Position numbers and translations under genes: made by a program
From: UBA4465 sp002292365
GTDB taxonomy: Bacteria; Bacteroidota; Bacteroidia; Cytophagales; Cyclobacteriaceae
Direction of reading: 5' to 3'
Length of the DNA stretch: 64,000 bases
Assembly: GCA_943788615.1 (NCBI GenBank)
Contig: CALSQY010000003.1
Coordinates: 62,001-126,000 of the forward strand
Shown: in pieces, positions 63,534-64,000 of the stretch
How positions within the stretch are numbered: position 1 is the first letter of the stretch
Layout: each line of letters begins with the position of its first letter
Notes under the pieces: generated by a model
Told to the model about the DNA's origin: nothing
Seen by the model: only the letters and a program-made list of their open reading frames with translations
Database searches by the model: none

Positions 63534-64000
63534 ATGAGATATATAAAATTATTTTTTACTGTCCATATTTGCATCATATCTGGATGCCATACGGACTCAG
63601 CAAATTTTTCCATTGATTACGAAAAATTTACCTTAGAAAATGGACTTGAGGTGATCCTTCATGAGGATCATTCTGATCCCATTGTCGCAGTGGCCACTGT
63701 GATGCATGTGGGTTCGAATAGAGAGAAGCCTGGGCGCACAGGCTTTGCTCATTTTTTTGAGCATATGTCCTTCAATGATTCTGAGAATGTGCCTAGAGGG
63801 GCCAATAGGAAATTGATTCCTGAATGGGGTGGGACAAGAAATGGGGGCACATGGAATGATGGAACTATTTATTATGAGGTAGTCCCAAAAGATGCATTTG
63901 ATAAAATTCTATGGATTGACTCTGATCGCTTTGGATACATGATTAAAACGGTTACTGAGGAAGCCTTAGAACGAGAAAAACAGGTAGTAAAAAATGAAAA
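63534..64000 (+). CDS. M16-family zinc peptidase, N-terminal part
   Basis: ATG 63534 starts a lipoprotein-like signal ending CIISGC (Cys18). YEKFTLENGLEVILHEDHSD opens the M16 domain and GFAHFFEHMSFNDSE holds the inverted zinc motif HxxEH (His78, Glu81, His82). The frame runs off the right edge after about 155 codons, so length and the third ligand cannot be checked beyond the visible EEALEREKQVV segment, where the Glu ligand of the family is expected. Probably a periplasmic or outer-membrane-anchored peptidase of the pitrilysin type. Confidence 0.88.
   Translation, partial: MRYIKLFFTVHICIISGCHTDSANFSIDYEKFTLENGLEVILHEDHSDPIVAVATVMHVGSNREKPGRTGFAHFFEHMSFNDSENVPRGANRKLIPEWGGTRNGGTWNDGTIYYEVVPKDAFDKILWIDSDRFGYMIKTVTEEALEREKQVVKNE

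Noticed and set aside
1..64000. CRISPR arrays, tRNA genes, insertion sequences or phage genes
   Set aside because: No regularly spaced identical repeats, no cloverleaf with acceptor end and no recognisable transposase or phage domain were seen by eye; short or degenerate cases could have been missed.

Overview
The window is AT-rich DNA from a member of the Bacteroidota, most likely a marine or free-living Cytophagales-type organism. Support comes from a Por/type IX secretion C-terminal tail (24863..26158), a TonB receptor with a CarboxypepD_reg-like N-terminus (53614..55761), an isolated SusC-type plug domain (10066..11022), OmpA with thrombospondin type 3 repeats (59480..61969), many lipoproteins and AT-rich start regions without clear Shine-Dalgarno sites. 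No tRNA, rRNA, CRISPR array, intact transposase or phage gene was seen.

The left third (1..25 kb) is sparse and eroded. Intact genes are mostly exported proteins of unknown function (NTF2-like proteins, a TPR lipoprotein, a beta-barrel, a TerB-like protein), plus a DEDDh exonuclease/GIY-YIG fusion and a GH18 chitinase. Between them lie many broken genes: a double-frameshifted gene (256..1127), a surface protein with InlB, Big_2 and TSP3 parts (16210..17591), an M29-like aminopeptidase (17886..19057), an exported protein (22049..22474) and a TlpA-type oxidoreductase (24403..24790). Two local families stand out. One is Lcl/DUF1566-domain lipoproteins: two intact copies (14511..15104, 20390..20962), two broken copies (5831..6393, 12739..13316) and a distant Ig-fused copy (44983..46260). 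The other is a set of decayed short reading frames ending in a Cys motif, C-S-I-(D/E)-x-x-(D/E)-C-x-x-C (3919..4077, 6444..6545, 7746..7832, 9912..10061). These are mixed with diverged copies of a noncoding-looking repeat (5422..5830, 11137..11362, 12331..12738).

From 24.8 to 46 kb the genes are longer and mostly intact: a T9SS cargo protein, an OmpL47-type repeat protein, a 1014-residue BNR/sortilin-like protein, a formylglycine-generating enzyme homologue, and a same-strand run of a parallel beta-helix lipoprotein, an overlapping diheme cytochrome c, a DUF1080 protein and an FMN-dependent alpha-hydroxy-acid oxidase. The run looks like a periplasmic oxidation module. A GH5-like glycosidase, a DUF1295 membrane enzyme, a YHYH lipoprotein with an in-frame stop and a decayed YceI gene complete this part.

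From 46 kb to the right edge the content is conventional: an SLC12-type transporter, an M3 metallopeptidase, an amidohydrolase, a DUF6428 protein, a TonB receptor, a very acidic repeat lipoprotein with a basic tail, an OmpA-family protein, a 32-residue Lys-rich protein, an HxlR regulator and the start of an M16 peptidase. The large share of exported proteases, glycosidases and receptors fits a heterotroph feeding on polymers. Several decayed genes carry point nonsense mutations as well as indels, so real gene erosion is more likely than sequencing error alone.
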